NCBI GenBank assembly: GCA_020060765.1
Contig: JAGUZQ010000097.1
Coordinates: 1 to 44,450, forward strand
From: Planctomycetota bacterium
GTDB taxonomy: Bacteria > Planctomycetota > SZUA-567
Reading direction: 5' to 3'
Length of the DNA: 44,450 bases
The notes below the pieces were generated by a model. It was not told where the DNA came from. It saw only the letters and a list, made by a program, of their open reading frames with translations, and did not search any database. Every line of letters starts with the position of its first letter. Position 1 is the stretch's first letter. Positions 8,665-18,222 of this stretch are shown here, in pieces. Made by a program: the position numbers and the translations under genes.

Positions 8665-8692
8665 TTGACTAAGAAGAAGTATGGCGTAATAT
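8665..8692 (+). promoter_or_regulatory. Sigma-70-type promoter
   Basis: TTGACT at 8665-8670 is separated by 16 bases from TAATAT at 8687-8692. Transcription would begin near 8699. This favours a start codon for the next gene at 8744 rather than the TTG or ATG at 8702 and 8708, which would be almost leaderless. A second overlapping TTGACT lies at 8660-8665. Confidence 0.6.
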
Positions 8693-8743
8693 CCCTTTAG
8701 CTTGCTAATGGCTTGCTGTCTGCTATTTCTTCTGGGATGTTAT

Positions 8744-9415
8744 ATGTGCGCTATAAAAATAGGTATGCTTTCAATTCCGCGCTTGGGTAATCCGGAAGTA
8801 ACTCGGCAACTTTATGCCAACTTTGGGTTTGAGGTGTTCGATCTCTCACGCAGGGATATTGGCAGGGGGAGTTTCAGGAACGCTGATATCCTGCACTGTC
8901 CGGGCGGCCACCACGTTGTCCTGAGTCAGCAGGCGATTGTCCATCTCAAGAACTATATCCATGTGGGTCATGGGTTTATAGGAATATGCGCAGGCGCGCA
9001 TTTTATCGCGCACGCGCAGCTGCTGGAGATGGACGCCTGTATCGTCAGGGCAGAGGGAATTTACAGTATGCGGGTAGTGCAGAAACATCCGGTGGTAAAG
9101 GGCTTCAGGAAGGTTCCCCGCTCACCCGACCGGAAAGGGTTGAATCCGGTGCCGCATTCCAACATCGGCAGGATCAGCATCCACCGCGGTAACGGCGGTT
9201 ATCTCCTGCCCAAAGACAAATCACAGATCATCGCCACCTATGACAATGACGACAAATTCGCCGGTATCGTGGCGGGACTATATGGAGAGGGCAGAGTCGT
9301 AGCGTTCTCGGGGCATCCGTACCGAGAGGTCAAATATGACGACAATCTTAAAACCGACCCCAAAGTTACTACGTTACTGAAAAATGCCGCGCTTTGGTGC
9401 GGGAAAGCTTTTTGA
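8744..9415 (+). CDS. BPL_N / class I GATase-like domain protein
   Basis: About 223 residues form one Rossmann-like domain of the glutamine amidotransferase/BPL_N type. Visible features are the first strand IKIGMLSIP, ADILHCPGGHH (oxyanion-strand region) and the nucleophile elbow GFIGICAGAHF with its Cys. EGRVVAFSGHPYRE near the C-terminus supplies the His-containing loop. Proteins of this family are common in planctomycetes and relatives, and their reaction is mostly unknown. I chose the ATG at 8744 because the family begins just before IKIGML, GGGA lies six bases upstream, and the promoter leaves room for it. Earlier in-frame starts (8702, 8708) would add a short hydrophobic LLFLLGC stretch, so a lipoprotein form is possible. 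It is the first gene of a three-gene run with an oxidoreductase and a peptidase. Confidence 0.72.
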   Translation: MCAIKIGMLSIPRLGNPEVTRQLYANFGFEVFDLSRRDIGRGSFRNADILHCPGGHHVVLSQQAIVHLKNYIHVGHGFIGICAGAHFIAHAQLLEMDACIVRAEGIYSMRVVQKHPVVKGFRKVPRSPDRKGLNPVPHSNIGRISIHRGNGGYLLPKDKSQIIATYDNDDKFAGIVAGLYGEGRVVAFSGHPYREVKYDDNLKTDPKVTTLLKNAALWCGKAF

Positions 9416-9442
9416 TTTTCTAGCGAAGCGAAAGGATTTACG

Positions 9443-10483
9443 ATGAGCAAGCTCAGAATCGGGATTATCGGCACCGGTCAGCGGGTGTGTTTCCACGGCG
9501 GCTGCACTTTCAAGGAGTGCAAGGATCTGATCGAAATCACCGCGCTTTGCGACATCAAACCGGAGCGGGTGGAGTACGCCAAAAAAATGTATGCGCAGGA
9601 ATTCGGCTACGACAGCGCGACCTACACCGATTACAGAAAAATGCTGGACAGCGAAAAACTGGACGGCGTCTATGTAAGCGGCCCCAACGACACGCATCTG
9701 GAAATGACGCTGGCTTGTTTCGACAAGGGAGTTCATGTCCTGTGCGAAAAACCGATGGAGATCAGCCTGGAACGCTGCGACCGGATGATCGCCGCGGCGA
9801 AAAAGAAAAAACTCGTCCTGTCGATGGGAATGCAGATGCACTACCGCGAGCGCTACCACATCGTCAAGCGGCTGATTAACGAGGGTCGCGTGGGCAAGCC
9901 TGCGATGGTGTGGTGCACCGAATACCGCCATCCTTTCGTCGGCATGAAGGACTGGGTATGGGACACCTCCCGCTCCGGCGGCGCGATTGTGGAAAAGAAT
10001 TGCCACCACTACGAAATCTTCGATCTCTGGCTGAACAGCCTCCCCACCACCGTCTACGCCACCGGCAATCAGATGAAGCACTTCAACGCCACCGGCGGTG
10101 GCAAGAGCGACATCATCGACAACGCCTGGGTGGTGAACGATTACGAATGCGGCGCACGCGGCATGGTGGGAATCTGTTTCCTCGCCACCAACGACAACCG
10201 GCACTACCGCGAATTCGGCCTGCACGGCACCGAAGGCAAGATCACTTTCTCCAGCGCCGACGGCGAGAAAATCCATTGGGAACATATCAGCGGAGATACG
10301 GCTGAATTCGTCAGCAACCGCGACCTGGAAGGCGGCCTGTTCCGCGATTTCTGCGAATGCGTCAGAACCGGCAGGCAGCCGCTGGTAACGGGCGAACTCG
10401 CCAGACGCAGCCTGTTGGTTCCGCTCGCCGCCGAGAAATCCCTGGTGGAAAAACGGGTCGTCAATGTCGATGAATTGAAATAA
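9443..10483 (+). CDS. Gfo/Idh/MocA family oxidoreductase
   Basis: This 346-residue protein has an N-terminal Rossmann fold with GIIGTGQRVCFH as the dinucleotide loop. CEKPMEI at 101-107 includes the conserved Lys of the EKP motif. The C-terminal alpha/beta domain contains GGAIVEKNCHHYEIFDLW, the usual substrate/His region of the family. It would use NAD(P) to oxidise or reduce a sugar or cyclitol hydroxyl; the substrate is unknown. AAAGGA precedes the ATG at 9443. It starts 27 bases after the BPL_N gene and ends 11 bases before the M14 peptidase, so the three are probably one operon. No signal peptide is visible, so it is cytosolic. Confidence 0.9.
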   Translation: MSKLRIGIIGTGQRVCFHGGCTFKECKDLIEITALCDIKPERVEYAKKMYAQEFGYDSATYTDYRKMLDSEKLDGVYVSGPNDTHLEMTLACFDKGVHVLCEKPMEISLERCDRMIAAAKKKKLVLSMGMQMHYRERYHIVKRLINEGRVGKPAMVWCTEYRHPFVGMKDWVWDTSRSGGAIVEKNCHHYEIFDLWLNSLPTTVYATGNQMKHFNATGGGKSDIIDNAWVVNDYECGARGMVGICFLATNDNRHYREFGLHGTEGKITFSSADGEKIHWEHISGDTAEFVSNRDLEGGLFRDFCECVRTGRQPLVTGELARRSLLVPLAAEKSLVEKRVVNVDELK

Positions 10484-10494
10484 AGGATAACCAT

Positions 10495-11619
10495 ATGAGC
10501 CTGAAAATCCTGACCGGCTTTCCCGGCAGTTGTCCCCACGGCAAGGGCGGCGTCAAGCAAGACAAGACCGGAACCTTTATCCTTTTCCCCTCTTACCGGC
10601 CGGGTAAAGGAGAAAAGCTGTCAGAGGAAGCCAAGGGCGCGGGGTCGCGTTTCTGGACAAAGATTGAAAATACTGGTACTCGACCCGTTGCTGTGCGAAT
10701 TGTCGCCGACTGGGAAACCGAGCAGCGCACACAGTTTCACGACATAGGGCACATCCGCGCGCCGGGCGGAGAGTGGGAGATGATTCCCGCCGTCCGGACA
10801 GGTTGCCGGGCAGAATACAGTTTCAAAGTCGAACCGGGAGTGACCGACCTGGCGCTGTACCCGGAATACAACTCGGAGGACTGCCTGTGCTATCTTCAAG
10901 CCTTGCCGAAAACCGGCGCCAAGGTTGAAGTTATCGGCAAAAGCCGGGAAAAACGTCTGCTTCATTTAATCACTATCCCCTCCCCCACACGTGACGCGAA
11001 AACGTTTTTCTTGCAGGCGCGGGATCACGCCTACGAATCAGCCGGGTCTTACGGGGTCGAGGGCATTGTCAATTTCCTGCTGTCGGGGGACGCGCTGGCT
11101 AATTACCTGCGCAACAAGTTCACGGTGCAAATAATCCCCATGACCAATCCCGACGGCGTCGACAACGGCATGAGCCGCCTGTCGTGGGAGCGCGGCGCCG
11201 ACCTGAACCGGGTTTATACTGTGAAGGACAGCGCGCACGAAACCCTGCGCCGGGCGATCGACAAGGCCAGGCCACTCGTCCATATGAATATCCACAACTG
11301 GACCAACCATTTCGTCGACGGGCTGCTGGCCAACGACCCCGATATCGCGGAACGCATTCAAACGCACCTTCCCGCCGACCACGCCCGCCATAAGCGCTGG
11401 TATGTGCAGACCCATTACGACTACCTGCGCGAAAGCAAGCTGCTGGTCTGTCCGGAAAGCGCCAAAAGCTGGAAAAACTATTGTCAGGAAAAATTCGGCG
11501 CGACCGGCGTAAATTTTGAATTCCCCTGGTTCATGCGCACGCCCGATGATATGCGCGAACAGGCACGCAAGGCATTCTTCGCCCTGGCACTTACAGTGAT
11601 AGAGTTAAATAAACTCTAA
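10495..11619 (+). CDS. M14 family zinc carboxypeptidase-like protein
   Basis: In this 374-residue protein, residues 1-150 form a beta-rich N-terminal domain (FWTKIENTGTRPVAVRIVAD). The M14 catalytic domain follows. Zinc ligands are His178 and Glu181 in ARDHAYESAG, with the third His in VHMNIHNWTN (263-267). NPDGVDNGMSR at 218-228 and DLNRVY at 236-241 match the substrate-binding segments of the family. VNFEFPWF near residue 345 supplies the catalytic Glu. The two-domain layout resembles cytosolic carboxypeptidases. There is no signal peptide. It probably trims C-terminal residues from peptides, possibly cell-wall derived, but nothing here shows the substrate. It follows the oxidoreductase by 11 bases. 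Confidence 0.85.
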   Translation: MSLKILTGFPGSCPHGKGGVKQDKTGTFILFPSYRPGKGEKLSEEAKGAGSRFWTKIENTGTRPVAVRIVADWETEQRTQFHDIGHIRAPGGEWEMIPAVRTGCRAEYSFKVEPGVTDLALYPEYNSEDCLCYLQALPKTGAKVEVIGKSREKRLLHLITIPSPTRDAKTFFLQARDHAYESAGSYGVEGIVNFLLSGDALANYLRNKFTVQIIPMTNPDGVDNGMSRLSWERGADLNRVYTVKDSAHETLRRAIDKARPLVHMNIHNWTNHFVDGLLANDPDIAERIQTHLPADHARHKRWYVQTHYDYLRESKLLVCPESAKSWKNYCQEKFGATGVNFEFPWFMRTPDDMREQARKAFFALALTVIELNKL

Positions 11620-11709
11620 AGGCGAAAGACCTGTTTTCCTTGACGCAGATTCACGGATAGGCAAAATAGCTTTGTGAGTTCTCCGCGACCAGTAAGGCGA
11701 TCACAAAGC

Positions 11710-12512
11710 ATGGCGATATCTTTTTCCATCCTCATCGACAACGAAGCCCACAAGCCGGGCTTGATGACCGAGCACGGCCTTTCGGTCTGGATCGACACCG
11801 GCGCGACCCGCATCCTCTTCGACGCCGGCCAGAGTGGGAAGTTTCTCCGCAACGCGCAGATGATCGGCATTGACCCGTCAACAGCCGATCACCTCGTAAT
11901 CAGCCACGGGCATTACGACCACACCGGAGGCCTGGCCTCGCTTGACGGAAGTCTGCCTCCCGACGTTCCGATCCACGCGCATCCGGAAATCTTTCGCCAA
12001 CGCTACAGCCGCCACGCCGACGGTAACGTCATCGCCATCGGATTGCCGGAGTTGGCGGAAAAATTTCTTTCGCATCGCGAAAAATATTTCAAGCCTGTCA
12101 CCGAGTCAACCGAGATTGCGCCGCGCGTCTGGCTGACAGGCGAGGTTCCGCGAGAGACGGAATTCGAGGACACGGGTGGCGATTTCTGGCGAGATGCGAA
12201 CTGCTCCCGCCCCGACCTGATTGAAGACGATCTTTCGTTATGGGTGGAGCGGGATGAGGGACTCTGGATTTTTCTGGGCTGCGCCCACGCGGGAGTCATC
12301 AATATCGTCAGACATATTCAAGCCGTCTCTGGCATAAAAAAAGTACACGCTCTTAGCGGCGGCACGCACCTACGCAACGCTTCTGCCGAACGACTGGAAA
12401 AGACGGCCGCGTTCTTGCGCGAACTGTCGCCAAATATTCTCCTGCCCTGCCACTGTAGCGGCGACCGTATCAACGATTTGCTGCGGAACACGCCGTCTGG
12501 AAGGGGGCAGAC

Positions 12513-12516
<4 letters not shown>
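11710..12516 (+). CDS. MBL-fold metallohydrolase (dihydropterin synthase-like subgroup)
   Basis: The protein is 268 residues from the ATG at 11710. Alternative GTG codons upstream, including 11674, would add a poorly conserved stretch. The metal site HGHYDHTGG lies at 66-74. Further ligands are likely in LGCAHAGVINIV and in the C-terminal LPCHCSGD. The order matches the MBL subgroup often annotated as 7,8-dihydropterin-6-methyl-4-(beta-D-ribofuranosyl)aminobenzene-5'-phosphate synthase, although bacterial members are mostly uncharacterised. Its stop overlaps the start of the sigma-54 activator by ATGA. Similar pairs near NifX-type gene clusters in anaerobes suggest a role in the metallo-cofactor locus, but this is contextual only. 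Confidence 0.85.
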
Positions 12517-13925
<1,409 letters not shown>

Positions 13926-14061
13926 AGTAGCGATAATGCCCCGGTTATAGTCGCACAGTCGCATAGGCGCGATTCTTCGGATCAATTCGCCCCTCTCCAC
14001 CCTATCCCATAACACCTTACAAGCAAAGGCATTCCGGCATTGCCAATCGTCCTCGTTTGCC

Positions 14062-14077
14062 TGGCACGGAGATTGTT
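14062..14077 (+). promoter_or_regulatory. Sigma-54 (-24/-12) promoter
   Basis: TGGCACG at 14062-14068, four bases, then TTGTT at 14073-14077 match the TGGCACG-N4-TTGCW consensus with exact spacing; only the C of the -12 element differs. Transcription would begin near 14089, about 37 bases before the first NifX-type gene. The sigma-54 activator gene ends 136 bases upstream. A partly symmetric GGCA-N9-TGCC just upstream (around 14028-14044) may be an enhancer site, with low confidence. Confidence 0.83.
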
Positions 14078-14125
14078 ATGTCTGGAATATCGGATTGCAC
14101 GCAATCGCCCGCGAAGGGATGAAGA

Positions 14126-14503
14126 ATGAAAATAGCCTTGGCCGTCTGGCAGGAGCGCATCTCGCCGGTCTTTGACGCTTCCCGCTCCCTGCGCGTGGTG
14201 CAGCTGACGGCGGAAGGAAAAGAAGAACGGCGTGAAGAAATCAGCCTTGACGTTGCCTATCCCTCGCAACGCGTAACTATACTGATGAACCAGAGGATCG
14301 AGGTTCTGATCTGCGGCGCGGTAAGTGCGCCCCTGACGGAAATGATCTCGGCGGCGAAAATCAAGGTGATTTCCTTCGTCGCGGGCGAGGCGGAGGCGGT
14401 GCTGGCGGCATTCCTGTGCGGCGAACTTCCGTCAGAAGCTTATACGCAACCAGGATTCTGCGGGCGCAGACGCCGCTGCCGGGGCGGACGAAATTGTCAA
14501 TAA
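14126..14503 (+). CDS. NifX/NifB-type dinitrogenase cofactor domain protein, Cys-tailed
   Basis: This 125-residue protein has the dinitrogenase iron-molybdenum cofactor fold. It begins MKIALAVWQERISPVFDAS, the usual start strand with a PVFD site, and contains EVLICGAVSAPLTEMI. Family members bind iron-sulfur or Fe-Mo cofactor precursors. The tail CGRRRRCRGGRNC adds three cysteines in an Arg-rich stretch, possibly for metal or nucleic-acid contact. AAGGGATG precedes the ATG. It is the first gene after the sigma-54 promoter and one of three members of this fold in the operon. No nitrogenase genes are present, so it probably serves another metallocofactor. Confidence 0.82.
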   Translation: MKIALAVWQERISPVFDASRSLRVVQLTAEGKEERREEISLDVAYPSQRVTILMNQRIEVLICGAVSAPLTEMISAAKIKVISFVAGEAEAVLAAFLCGELPSEAYTQPGFCGRRRRCRGGRNCQ

Positions 14504-14536
14504 GGTAAAGACATTTTTCCAAGGAAGGATACGATC

Positions 14537-14722
14537 ATGCCAGGAGGAGATGGACGCGGATCGCAAGGCGGAGGCAGAGGACGCATGGGTGGACAAGGCA
14601 GCGGGCCCGGTGGCGAGTGCGTGTGCCCGCAGTGCGGCCATCGCGAATCGCATCAACAGGGACAACCGTGCTTCGACCGGAAATGCCCGAAGTGCGGCAC
14701 AAGTTTGGTGAGGGCGGGATAA
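14537..14722 (+). CDS. Small glycine-rich zinc-ribbon protein
   Basis: This is a 61-residue protein. The Gly/Arg-rich N-terminus starts MPGGDGRGSQGGG and is followed by cysteines at 28, 30, 33, 45, 50 and 53 (CVCPQCG...CFDRKCPKCG). These form one rubredoxin-like or zinc-ribbon knuckle pair. Such small proteins occur beside NifX-type and ferredoxin-ParA genes in anaerobes; none has an assigned reaction that I know of. A good Shine-Dalgarno (AAGGA) precedes the ATG. The first six residues are identical to those of the next gene product, suggesting a shared N-terminal module. It may be a metal carrier or scaffold, which is inference. Confidence 0.72.
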   Translation: MPGGDGRGSQGGGRGRMGGQGSGPGGECVCPQCGHRESHQQGQPCFDRKCPKCGTSLVRAG

Positions 14723-14788
14723 GCTAACCATGCAGATTCGTGGATGGCAGGTTCCGATATTTTGAACTATAAGAAAGGGAGGTGTATC

Positions 14789-15133
14789 ATGCCTGGTGGA
14801 GACGGAACTGGTCCCATGGGAATGGGAGCGATGACGGGACGCGCGGCCGGATTCTGCGCGGGGTACGGAGTGCCGGGCGCCATGAACCCGGTAGCGGGGC
14901 GCGGTTGCGGCAGGATGTTAGGCGGTGGTTTCGGCGGTCGAGGCAGAGGAAACATGGTCAGGGCAACCGGTTTGGTCGGCTGGCAGCGCGGCTATGGTTT
15001 CGGCGGCGCGGCGACGGTAGCGCCGACGAAGGATCAGCAGCTGGCCGCGCTTCGCGCGCAGGCCGAATCGATGGAGGGCGCGTTAGCCAACATTCGCTCG
15101 CGCCTTGCGGAGATCGAGAAAGACGGCGAATAG
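14789..15133 (+). CDS. DUF5320-like glycine-rich protein
   Basis: The protein is 114 residues from the ATG at 14789, which has GGGAGGTG just upstream; an earlier in-frame ATG at 14744 lacks such a site. The N-terminus MPGGDGTGPMGMGAMTGR and the AGFCAGYGVPG segment fit the DUF5320 family. A low-complexity Gly/Arg middle follows. The C-terminus (about 80-114) is a heptad-like helix, LAALRAQAESMEGALANI, probably coiled coil. The family is found next to NifX-type and Mrp/ParA ferredoxin ATPase genes in anaerobes, and its function is unknown. Confidence 0.78.
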   Translation: MPGGDGTGPMGMGAMTGRAAGFCAGYGVPGAMNPVAGRGCGRMLGGGFGGRGRGNMVRATGLVGWQRGYGFGGAATVAPTKDQQLAALRAQAESMEGALANIRSRLAEIEKDGE

Positions 15134-15147
15134 ATCGTGAGCGACGC

Positions 15148-16098
15148 ATGACCGGCATGACACCGCATCTCTTCGGCCCCGTGCCGTCCCGCCGCCTGGG
15201 ACGGTCGCTCGGGGTCGATCTGGTGCCGTTCAAGACCTGCACGTTCGATTGCATTTACTGCCAGCTTGGCAGAACCACCGTTATTACCACGAAGCGGGAG
15301 GCGTTTGTCGAGCCGCAAGCCATACTGGATGAAATCCGGTGCAAGCTGGCCGACGGAGTCAAGCCGGACATCATTACGCTATCCGGTTCCGGGGAGCCGA
15401 CGCTCTGCCTTGGCCTCGACCAGATCATTCGCGGCATCAAGGCGATTACTGAAATCCCGGTCGCGGTTTTGACCAATGGCTCATTGCTGGGGAACAAGGC
15501 GGTGCGGCAGGAACTGCTCGACGCGGATCTGGTTATCCCCTCGCTCGATGTGGGCGACGAGAAGTTATACCGCTATATCAACCGCCCTGGCGACGAACCT
15601 GGCTTCGGGCAACTGGTTGAGGGGCTGTGTTCTTTCCGGCAGGCTTTTCCTAAGCCGATCTGGCTTGAAGTGTTTCTTTTGGCCGGAGTAAACAGCGCGG
15701 AAGCGGATGTGCGGCGCATCGCCGAATGCGCCAAACGCATTGCGCCAGACAAGGTGCAACTCAATACCGTTGCGCGTCCCCCGGCGGAGGACTATGCGCT
15801 GGCGGTTTCGGTCGGGCAGATGGAGAAGCTTTCCCGCCTGTTCGAATGCAAGGTTGAAATCATATCCGACACGGCAGGCATTCACGCCGAGCCGGATATG
15901 CGCGCCTCGCAAGGCGACGTGCTGGCGCTTTTGCGACGCCGTCCCTGCACGGCAAAGGGAATCGCGACGGGATTGGGTATTCACCGCAACGAAGCGGCGA
16001 AACACCTAGGCGAACTGATCAAAAACGGTACGGTACGAACGGAATATAGAAATGGCGAAGCGTTTTATCTCGCCATCGGCGAGGAGCGCGAGCAATGA
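15148..16098 (+). CDS. Radical SAM protein (COG0731-like) with C-terminal winged helix
   Basis: The protein is 316 residues from the ATG at 15148. The open frame extends further upstream but there overlaps the DUF5320 gene. The motif CTFDCIYC gives the CxxxCxxC cluster ligands at 31, 35 and 38, which bind the [4Fe-4S] cluster that cleaves S-adenosylmethionine. FGPVPSRRLGRSLG before it is characteristic of the COG0731 group of iron-sulfur oxidoreductases. Residues about 255-312 look like a winged helix (ALLRRRPCTAKGIATGLGI). The target reaction is unknown. Its stop overlaps the following ATPase start by ATGA. Confidence 0.88.
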   Translation: MTGMTPHLFGPVPSRRLGRSLGVDLVPFKTCTFDCIYCQLGRTTVITTKREAFVEPQAILDEIRCKLADGVKPDIITLSGSGEPTLCLGLDQIIRGIKAITEIPVAVLTNGSLLGNKAVRQELLDADLVIPSLDVGDEKLYRYINRPGDEPGFGQLVEGLCSFRQAFPKPIWLEVFLLAGVNSAEADVRRIAECAKRIAPDKVQLNTVARPPAEDYALAVSVGQMEKLSRLFECKVEIISDTAGIHAEPDMRASQGDVLALLRRRPCTAKGIATGLGIHRNEAAKHLGELIKNGTVRTEYRNGEAFYLAIGEEREQ

Positions 16099-16964
16099 AG
16101 ATAGCCATAGCCAGCGGCAAGGGCGGCACTGGCAAAACCACTGTCGCCACTTGCCTGGCGCAGGTACTAGCGGAGACCGGCCTGCGTGTGCGGTATCTGG
16201 ACTGCGACGTCGAGGAGCCTAACGGCCATCTGTTTCTGCATCCGGAAATATACGAATCAAAACCCGTCACCGTACCGGTGCCGGAGGTGGATCGGGAAAA
16301 ATGCGTCGGCTGCGGCCTCTGCGCGAAAATCTGCCAGTACGCCGCCATCGCCTGCGTCAAAAAAAAGGTAGTCACGTTTCCCGAGCTTTGCCACGGCTGC
16401 GGCGGCTGCGCCCGGGTCTGCCCCGCGGGCGCGATTCGCGAAGTGGGGCGCGGGATCGGCGTGGCCGAAACCGGTCGGTCGTGCAAGATCGATTTCGCGC
16501 AAGGCTGCCTGCGGGTCGGCGAAGCCATGAGCCCTTCTCTCATCCGCCAAGTCAGGGATATTCCCACCGGGGCGGAACTGGACATCATCGACGCCCCCCC
16601 TGGCACTTCCTGCCCCGCCATTACCGCGATTCGCGGGGCTGATTTCGTGCTGCTGGTCACCGAACCTACGCCCTTCGGGTTGAACGATCTGGCGCTTGCG
16701 CTCGATATGGTGCGGGAGTTAGACATCCCCCGCGCGGTCGTGGTCAACCGGCATGAAGATGAAAACCTCAGCGCCAGAAAATTCTGCTCGGAGAGGCATG
16801 TTCAAATTGCGGCAGAAATCCCCGATGACCGGCGCGTGGCTGAAGCGTACTCCCAGGGTCTGCTGCCAGTGATAGCCCTGCCGGAATACCGCCCGTATTT
16901 TCTCGATCTATGGGCAAACGTCAATAAGCTGGCGACCGGGACTCCGGGAAAGGAACCGGCATGA
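16095..16964 (+). CDS. ParA/MinD-type ATPase with inserted 2x[4Fe-4S] ferredoxin domain (first)
   Basis: In this 289-residue protein, the deviant Walker A motif SGKGGTGKT is at 7-15. Two ferredoxin motifs follow, with Cys at 70/73/76/80 and 99/102/105/109. The ParA fold then continues through IIDAPPGTSCPAI and LLVTEPTPFGLNDL. The Mrp/NBP35-MinD superfamily uses ATP to load or transfer iron-sulfur clusters, so a scaffold or carrier role fits. It overlaps the radical SAM gene upstream and its paralog downstream by four bases each, so the three are probably translated together. Cytosolic. Confidence 0.93.
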   Translation: MKIAIASGKGGTGKTTVATCLAQVLAETGLRVRYLDCDVEEPNGHLFLHPEIYESKPVTVPVPEVDREKCVGCGLCAKICQYAAIACVKKKVVTFPELCHGCGGCARVCPAGAIREVGRGIGVAETGRSCKIDFAQGCLRVGEAMSPSLIRQVRDIPTGAELDIIDAPPGTSCPAITAIRGADFVLLVTEPTPFGLNDLALALDMVRELDIPRAVVVNRHEDENLSARKFCSERHVQIAAEIPDDRRVAEAYSQGLLPVIALPEYRPYFLDLWANVNKLATGTPGKEPA

Positions 16965-17866
16965 AAGAAATAATAATCATCAGCGGAAAGGGCGGCACCG
17001 GCAAGACCAGTCTTACCGGCGCGTTCGCCGCCCTGGCCGAAAACCCGGTGCTGGCAGACTGCGACGTGGACGCGGCCGACCTGCACCTCATACTCAAGCC
17101 CAAGATACTGGAGACCCACGACTTCAGCGGCGGCAAGCAGGCGCGCATCGAGCCGGACAAATGCACCGGTTGCGCGACATGCGAGGAAGTCTGCCGTTTT
17201 GGCGCAATCAGACGCATTCCGGCCAAAGACGACATTTCGCCTCCCTTTTTCGCAGTCGATCCCGTCGCCTGCGAGGGCTGCGGGGTCTGCGCCTGGTTCT
17301 GTATTCCGAAAGCGGTTCAATTTGAGGACGCGCTGAACGGACACTGGTTCGTGAGCGAGACGCGCTTCGGCTGCCTGGTTCACGCCAAGCTGGGAGTGGC
17401 GGAGGAAAACAGCGGAAAACTCGTGACCCTGGTGCGGAACAGGGCAAAACAGATTGCCAAAGAGCGGAACTGCCCCTATCTTCTGGTGGACGGCTCGCCC
17501 GGCATCGGCTGCCCCGTGATCGCCAGCCTCACCGGCGCGGATCTGGTGGTGATCGTGACCGAACCGACTGTCTCCGGCGAACACGATCTCGCGCGCGTAG
17601 CCGATTTGGCGAAACACTTCGGCATCCCCGTCGCGGTCTGCGTCAACAAGGCGGATATCAATCCCGGGATGGCAGATCGTATCCGCGTCAACGCTGAGGC
17701 GCGCGGGCTTTCGTTTGCGGGCACGGTGCCCTATGATAAGGCAGTCACCGCCGCGCAGGTTGCGCAACTTACTATTGTCGAACATGATCGCGGCGAACTG
17801 GGCAAAGCCGTGCGCAAAGTCTGGGAGCGCGTGACTGCGCTGGCTGACGGAAAGGATACGAAATGA
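16961..17866 (+). CDS. ParA/MinD-type ATPase with inserted 2x[4Fe-4S] ferredoxin domain (second)
   Basis: This 301-residue paralog of the preceding gene starts MKEIIIISGKGGTGKT. The ferredoxin cysteines are at 68/71/74/78 and 104/107/110/114. The ParA core continues with VDGSPGIGCPVIASLTGAD and VIVTEPTVSGEHDL. Pairs of these ATPases commonly sit together in anaerobes, probably as a heterodimer, though this is not shown here. It is linked by ATGA overlaps to both neighbours. With the NifX-type proteins it likely builds or hands on an iron-sulfur-type cofactor. Confidence 0.93.
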   Translation: MKEIIIISGKGGTGKTSLTGAFAALAENPVLADCDVDAADLHLILKPKILETHDFSGGKQARIEPDKCTGCATCEEVCRFGAIRRIPAKDDISPPFFAVDPVACEGCGVCAWFCIPKAVQFEDALNGHWFVSETRFGCLVHAKLGVAEENSGKLVTLVRNRAKQIAKERNCPYLLVDGSPGIGCPVIASLTGADLVVIVTEPTVSGEHDLARVADLAKHFGIPVAVCVNKADINPGMADRIRVNAEARGLSFAGTVPYDKAVTAAQVAQLTIVEHDRGELGKAVRKVWERVTALADGKDTK

Positions 17867-18222
17867 AGATAGCAGTGACAAGCGAAGGCTCCACGCTGGA
17901 AGCGGCGGTCGATCCCCGGTTCGGGCGGTGCAAGTATTTCATCGTGGTGGATACAGATACCGGCGCGTTCGAGGCCGTCGACAACGTGCAGAACCTGAAC
18001 GCCGCGCAGGGCGCGGGAATTCAATCCGCCGAAACTGTCGTGAATCAGGGCGCGGAAGCGGTGCTGACCGGCCATTGCGGCCCCAAGGCCTTCCGCACGC
18101 TGTCGACTGGCGAAGTGAAAATCTACGTCGGCGTGGAAGGAACGGTTCGCGAGGCGGTAGAGGCGTTCAAGGCGGGAAAGTTGCAGGCCTCGGAAAACGC
18201 CGATGTGGAGGGTCACTGGTAA
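17863..18222 (+). CDS. NifX/NifB-type dinitrogenase cofactor domain protein (second)
   Basis: This 119-residue protein has the complete fold: MKIAVTSEGSTLEAAVDPRFGRC at the start, the conserved AGIQSAETVVNQGAEAVLTGHCGPKA segment in the middle, and a helical C-terminus. PRFGRC and GHCGPKA are typical of the family and could ligate a metal cluster. It is coupled to the ATPase upstream by ATGA and to TrmO downstream by TAATG. Unlike the first copy it has no Arg/Cys tail. Confidence 0.9.
   Translation: MKIAVTSEGSTLEAAVDPRFGRCKYFIVVDTDTGAFEAVDNVQNLNAAQGAGIQSAETVVNQGAEAVLTGHCGPKAFRTLSTGEVKIYVGVEGTVREAVEAFKAGKLQASENADVEGHW

Noticed and set aside
9374..10285. 303-codon minus-strand frame over the oxidoreductase gene
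   Set aside because: The opposite strand holds a complete Gfo/Idh/MocA protein; this frame has no recognisable motif.
11600..11618. Hairpin over the stop codon of the M14 gene as a terminator
   Set aside because: The stem is only 7 AT-rich pairs and no U-run follows.
11640..11667. Promoter before the MBL gene from TTGACG at 11640
   Set aside because: The -35 box is good, but the sequence 17 bases on (AAAATA) is a poor -10 match.
16802..17881. 359-codon minus-strand frame over the second ferredoxin-ATPase
   Set aside because: The plus-strand gene has a Walker motif and eight correctly spaced cysteines; the minus frame is a GC-rich mirror.
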